From Rhynchospora pubera (Eukaryota > Streptophyta > Magnoliopsida > Poales > Cyperaceae): a stretch of 64,000 bases of DNA. This document shows positions 59,332 to 64,000 of the stretch, piece after piece (the stretch's first letter is position 1; every line of letters starts with the position of its first letter). The notes beneath the pieces were generated by a model. It ran no database searches. It was given only the letters and a program-made list of their open reading frames with translations, and was not told the origin of the DNA. A program made the position numbers and the translations under genes. The stretch spans positions 3,463,190 through 3,527,189 of the forward strand of contig CM051459.1 of assembly GCA_028095005.1 (NCBI GenBank), in the 5' to 3' direction.

Positions 59332-61052
59332 ATTTCTGTACAAGTGGCGGGCCCTAGTAAAAAAAATAGATAACTAGGCCTATTTACTACTTGGGCTCGT
59401 CTCCAATCAATTACACTGTGCGATTTATGGGCAGCTAGTCTTCTTTTACGAACGATCATTGCCGTCGGATTAAAAATTAGACCGTTTGATTGATTGTTCA
59501 ATGTTCAGGGACGGAGGTACCGGAATAGCATCCTCTGCAGATGGCAGAATGCAGACCTTTGACGCTAACCGTTAGATTGGAATCCAAGGAGAGAGAAGCT
59601 GGCAAGGTACAAATTGTTGCTGGAGAAGGGAGTCTGGGGCTACTGCCTACTGGGACCTCGCCTTCACAAATCACAAGGAGGTTCTTCTCAGATGCTGTCG
59701 AGTAATTGCTCATTTGCTTTTGCTCTTCTCAGATTCTCTTTCCTTTTCTCAATTTTTTTTATACGCCACTGGAGTTTTGTGCATTTGTTAAAGGGTTTTC
59801 AACCTAACTCTAGTGCCCTTTGATCTGAAGTGTTTGTTTCATTAGATCAATACTAGTTAATTTTAACTAGCTTAATTTAATCATTCACCCGACAAACAGA
59901 AGGAAACAGAAAGCCTAACAAAAACATGTCTCAACCTGTCTGGAATATGCAATTAACTGAAGGGATGGTAGAAGTTGTGCAATGCATATCTTTTTAATTT
60001 TTATGGTGTACACATTGAAATAGACCTGTTTAATTGTTTTTTTTATCTTTACCAGGGATTGACCATATGATCCAGCATGAGCGGAAATGAGAGAAAGAAG
60101 GAAAGGTCACAAGGTCGATTGTATTGCTGCTGAGAAGTATGTTTTATTTCAGTTCAGTTTAGAAAGTTTCTTAATGCGCTTTTGAATAATCTGAAAGGAG
60201 GAATTTTCACAACCACAGGGAAAAATTAATTTGTTAAAACAAAAGTTCCAAATTATCAACATTGCTTTAACGAGTCAAAAAATGTTATAAGATTGGAAAA
60301 GTATAGTTTTTTGCTAGACAAAAAGATTTCAAAACCACAATGAGTCAAAGTATGAGGAATGCGTTCATAGTTTGTGTACTTTGTGAAGAAATGTGAGAAT
60401 ACTAATAATTGTAGCTTGTAGAAATGTACAAAATGTTTATCTTCATTTTAGAGGTATATGTAGGATTTGAAGCCTAGGATCGCCAAATCTTTCTAAAACA
60501 GCATACCAGTCAGTCAACCACAAATCCCCAATTGGGGGTATCTGTAAGGTTTACGATGTTCCTGACAAACTTTCTGCCACTATCTTTTCCAAATTACGTA
60601 ACTTTTCTTCACCTGCTTATTAAAATACAGTGGGCGAGGAATCAGCATGCATTTTTGGGTATTCAAAATGGCTACTTTTGGAAGGCCACGCAAAAAATTT
60701 TACATAATCATTTTCTCATTGATATATATATAACTCCTATTTAAGTTATGGTGTAAGATTATTTTTCAATTTTTACATGGTATTTTGATGCAGGCGTGCA
60801 CATACTGCTGAGTTGATGAAGAAGATGCCAGAGATGCTACTGGATTAATTATAAGGTTCAAACAAAAAGGTTTCATGTCTTAATCTTATTTTATTGTAGT
60901 CCCTTGTTGTGTGGTACAGTTACAACAGATTGTGAAGTAATACTGCTCACAATTTAAGGTCATTATAGCTAAAATCATCGGTGTAAGTAAATGTTCTATG
61001 TATTTTGACTTCAGATTCTTGTTTCTTTTAACAAAGGTTTGGTTTTAAGACT
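59332..61052. other. Intergenic or decayed genic DNA
   Basis: Short exon-like pieces on the plus strand are bounded by plausible splice sites: after TTTACCAG at 60056, after TTTGATGCAG at about 60793 (frame containing HTAELMKKMPEMLLD and a stop), and after CTGCCACAG at about 61269. They cannot be joined into a convincing protein. A small expressed or non-coding gene is possible. Confidence 0.35.
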
Positions 61053-61211
61053 TTTGGCCGTTTGGATCGCTTACGAATTTGGGAAATAGCCTATTCCTAG
61101 GCACAAAGTATTGGGAAGTGTGTAACTTTGTGAAGAGTTTGAATTGTTTATAATAAATTTATGCCTATGAATAGAAAATTTTCCAAATTCCCACTTGATC
61201 CAAACGGCCCC
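61053..61211. mobile_element. Tourist-like MITE, copy C
   Basis: The ends TTGGCCGTTTGGATCG and GATCCAAACGGCCCC bound a core with TATTGGGAAGTGTGTAACTT, shared with the copies at 23216 and 26732. TTA follows the right end, but the left flank no longer matches, so one side of the target duplication has decayed. Confidence 0.7.
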
Positions 61212-62871
61212 TTAGTACTTTGTTGAAATTATTATTACCTTATATTTGTCTCATTTTTCCTGCCACAGAAGCAAAGATGGGAGAAAAGGATGAAGGAAGA
61301 GGAGAAGGATTCTTCTATTTAAGGGTTTTTGTAATTTTCCTTTATGATGAAAAGTTTATTTTGCATTTAATGAACCAGAGTTTTATAAGCTTAGTGTCTA
61401 CTGTTATGCCTAGTGGTTATTCTGCCCATGCAACAATGTTTTATGTTATTCCATTATTAATTTGGAAACTACCCTTTTGAGTACCCCTTTTATATACAAT
61501 AAAATCTGACTTTTATTAAACCTTAACAGACCAACTAAAATAGGTCATTAAGTAACAGTTTTCAATATAAATATTCACAAACGATTCTCATATTGGATTA
61601 GGAATCCAGCAGCATAGTAAGACTAGTATCCAGCAGTTGAATTTTGATTTGTCCTATTTCTAGAAGACAAAGGAGCTAAGGAGTCATATCCCGAGTTTTG
61701 CAAAAGTTAGCTTGTTCCAGTACATCTCTCAATTAAAAGCTGATTGGATTAACCATGGAGAGCACTAGTGCAGAACACCTCACCACATGAATATCATCTC
61801 CTAGGAAGGAAAGCTGCATTGCATGCTACATACCTCTGATTTGTAAGAATGCCAGCATCTCCGAATGACCAAAGCAGGGAGGGCACAGCGTGCCTACATC
61901 CCTTCCATTTTGTTTCTATGTTTCCTCTTTACTAAATGTTGCTGTCTATAAAATGCAAATGCACGTGATTAGTTGTTTGCATTTTAAATAAGTTTATTAT
62001 TTATCTTACTTGCATTTAAACTATTGTTTTATGTCTTATTTTTATAATTCTAAGTGGAAAGTTTTTCACAAGTTCAATCTTTTTTCTCGCGCCATTACAG
62101 TTTCTTCGATATAGTTACAAATTAAATTATTCTTAGTTCTTAGTAGGTGTGGCTAATGTTTATATAGTTTAAACTTTAGGGCTTTAAATAGAAAGTTATG
62201 TCTATGCTATTACAAAATCATAGTCTTGGTTTATTTTGGATCATTTCACGCAAATTAACCACTAGCCCATCCGTTAAATGATAGAAAGGGTTGAGGATAT
62301 TGACAGCAATTTTATGGCTTAATTAAAGTTGTGCATCGGTTGGCCGAACATATTGAAATGACAAGTTTAATCTTTAAAGGAAGCGTTTAATTCTTGCGGG
62401 GTAAACGTAGAGATAGCAGTCACATGCATCAGCCAAGGCCTTGCATAGTTGCATTCTTGTATGTAGTAATCTGTTTACTCTGTGTTTACGAAGTTTGGTC
62501 AGGTTCTAGCAATCTTTCTGGATACTTCGATAGTGATGTTCAGACTCTGTATGTATTTTTTGCGTCAAATTAATTAGGCTCATAAAGGATATCTGGATCA
62601 TATATCTGTAAATATAATTAAGTTTCATCTTCTAATTTTTTAGGATAAGGCCTAGTCAAAGCTTAAATCTCATGCTCAAGATATAAATATCTGCGTCAAA
62701 ATTATGGGTCCCCACTGTAATAGCAAAATGATGGTATTAAATAAACGTAAACATAAATTTCATTGATCGAATCATACATACAAATAGAGATATTCAGTAC
62801 TACAAAATGTTCTGTCACAATGCAAATTGACCCAAAAAAAAAAAAAGAAAGAACAAATTAAGCTATTTTGT
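61212..62871. other. Intergenic DNA and 3' flank of the DMP gene
   Basis: Nothing supported apart from the presumed 3' UTR of the minus-strand DMP gene near 62700-62871. A frame at 61220-61480 is low-complexity and lacks family signals. Confidence 0.4.
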
Positions 62872-64000
62872 TTAGTTCGAATTGGTCACAGGATATCCAA
62901 TGCCATGCCTTTTTGTTGGAAAAACAACAAATAGCAAACTACACAACACTCCTACACTTAATGGTACAATGTCTAATACCTCCTGGGTCTCTTGCCCTGG
63001 GTTTGGGTAGAAGCATGAAATTACATTCTTGTCCCTGAGTGCAACGGTGAAAAATACCAGAACAGAGAGTACCGCATGGATCAGGTCTATGAACTTCACC
63101 CTATACTTTGACAGGTCAGAAGGAGGATAATCTGTAAAACAGAAACTTAAATTAAATTAAGAAATATGAATTTAAGTATTTTATGGAGTGATATATGCAA
63201 AGGAGTTGATCATTAGAATTCAATTTAGGACAATGCATATGACAACATTGGATTATACTCGTGCTTCTTACTTTGTGAATTATTCGTAACCCATACATTA
63301 ACTTAAAACTCATAAATTGGGAATTTGGAATTTCACACCATAAAATGCCCTCAAGTTAATTAATTTTCTAAAATTTACCTTATTTACAAAAGGCCAAAAG
63401 CTCAGAATTATCTACAAGCTGTCAAGCTTACATGCGTGCATGTATATTCAATAAAGAGGGGAAAGCGAAAATATGGCAAAATTTAGTCCAATCAAAGGTC
63501 CCTGGTATTTTTGCACAAAAAGTGAACAAAAGCTTTTTCTTTTTTGAATTTGCCAGTGACAACTATAGACTGTTTAAACCTTAATTTTGAACTGTTATCA
63601 ACAATATTCCTAAATTCTAATTTCGTGGAAGGACAAGCCGGTAAATATGAAAACAAGGTAAATATATACCACTAAATTATAATTTCAGGATCTGGTTTTC
63701 AGAATTCCCTCAAAATATAATTTCATATATGGTCTGAACCGCTGGATTTCAAAATAAAAAGGAAATAAAAAATCTTGTCAATAATAAACTTCATATAATT
63801 TTCAGAGGTCTACAGGAGAAAATAACTAACCATCCGGGTACTCAAATAGCCACATGCCACGTGTCGTGACAAAGCCATAATAAACCTGTCCATCCTGGGG
63901 CGACCGCCAGCTGTCAGTAAACGATGCGAGGAAACAAGAAAATGCCAGCAAGGCAAGAAGGCCACGTGTCAGTTGAGCCGTGACACGATCACAGGTGCCA
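62872..64000 (-). CDS. DMP (DUF679) membrane protein, 5' end beyond the window
   Basis: Two exons are visible: 64000-63831 (partial) and 63131-62872. The junction GATG/GTTAGT ... TTTTACAG/ATTATCC joins in frame as FEYPDDYPPSDLSKYRVKF. The visible 141 residues hold the family hallmarks: GTCDRVTAQLTRGLLALLAF with SCFLASFTDS, GQVYYGFVTTRGMWLFEY, KFIDLIHAVLSVLVFFTVAL, RDKNVISCFYP and the C-terminal FPTKRHGIGYPVT. Three membrane segments are seen; a fourth should lie in the missing N-terminus. DMP proteins sit in ER, tonoplast or plasma membrane and are linked to senescence, and some members to gamete fusion. Most DMP genes have no intron, so the 699 bp intron here is somewhat unusual. Stop at 62872-62874. 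Confidence 0.88.

Overview
This is nuclear DNA of a flowering plant. The evidence is a nine-exon plant hexokinase gene, a plant-type NB-ARC-LRR resistance gene, a DMP (DUF679) membrane protein gene, a WD40 gene of the JINGUBANG type, a tRNA-Asp-primed LTR retroelement, and many small hAT, Tourist and other MITEs. The DNA is AT-rich and most of it is mobile-element sequence. I cannot name the species from sequence alone.

Layout. 1-5085: a diverged tandem duplication (about 2.3-2.7 kb per unit) with private MITE insertions. 5086-9300: intergenic, with one hAT MITE (6400-6762) and a GA microsatellite. 9355-16617 (+): hexokinase-like gene, nine exons, 508 aa, with a Mutator-like element in intron 3. 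16618-23700: intergenic with gene relics (an HD-ZIP class IV homeobox fragment, a ClpP-family fragment), a 2.3 kb hAT element carrying a nested GC-rich hAT element, and Tourist MITEs. 23804-25383: probable solo LTR. 25819-28525: more MITEs and an unusual inverted-repeat element whose G-rich and C-rich arms flank an AT-rich minisatellite. 29077-30628 (-): two-exon WD40 gene. 31800-34210: a second local duplication. 34231-39430: very young non-autonomous LTR retrotransposon on the minus strand, with apparently identical 1633 bp LTRs. 43559-47029 (+): NBS-LRR gene lacking most of its coiled-coil domain. 48296-48598: hAT MITE. 48620-59323: a hAT element split by an 8.6 kb CACTA element, both with target-site duplications; the CACTA appears to carry a captured gene fragment. 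62872-64000 (-): DMP gene running off the right edge.

The host genes are functionally unrelated to one another. The clearest theme is mobile-element biology: exact target-site duplications can be read for eleven insertions (an LTR element, a solo LTR, six hAT-type, one CACTA, two Tourist), plus a probable 9 bp duplication around a Mutator-like element. Several are nested, which gives an order of events. Two LTR families each carry reiterated perfect palindromes of their own, and I consider this and the G-rich/C-rich-armed minisatellite element the most unusual signals here.
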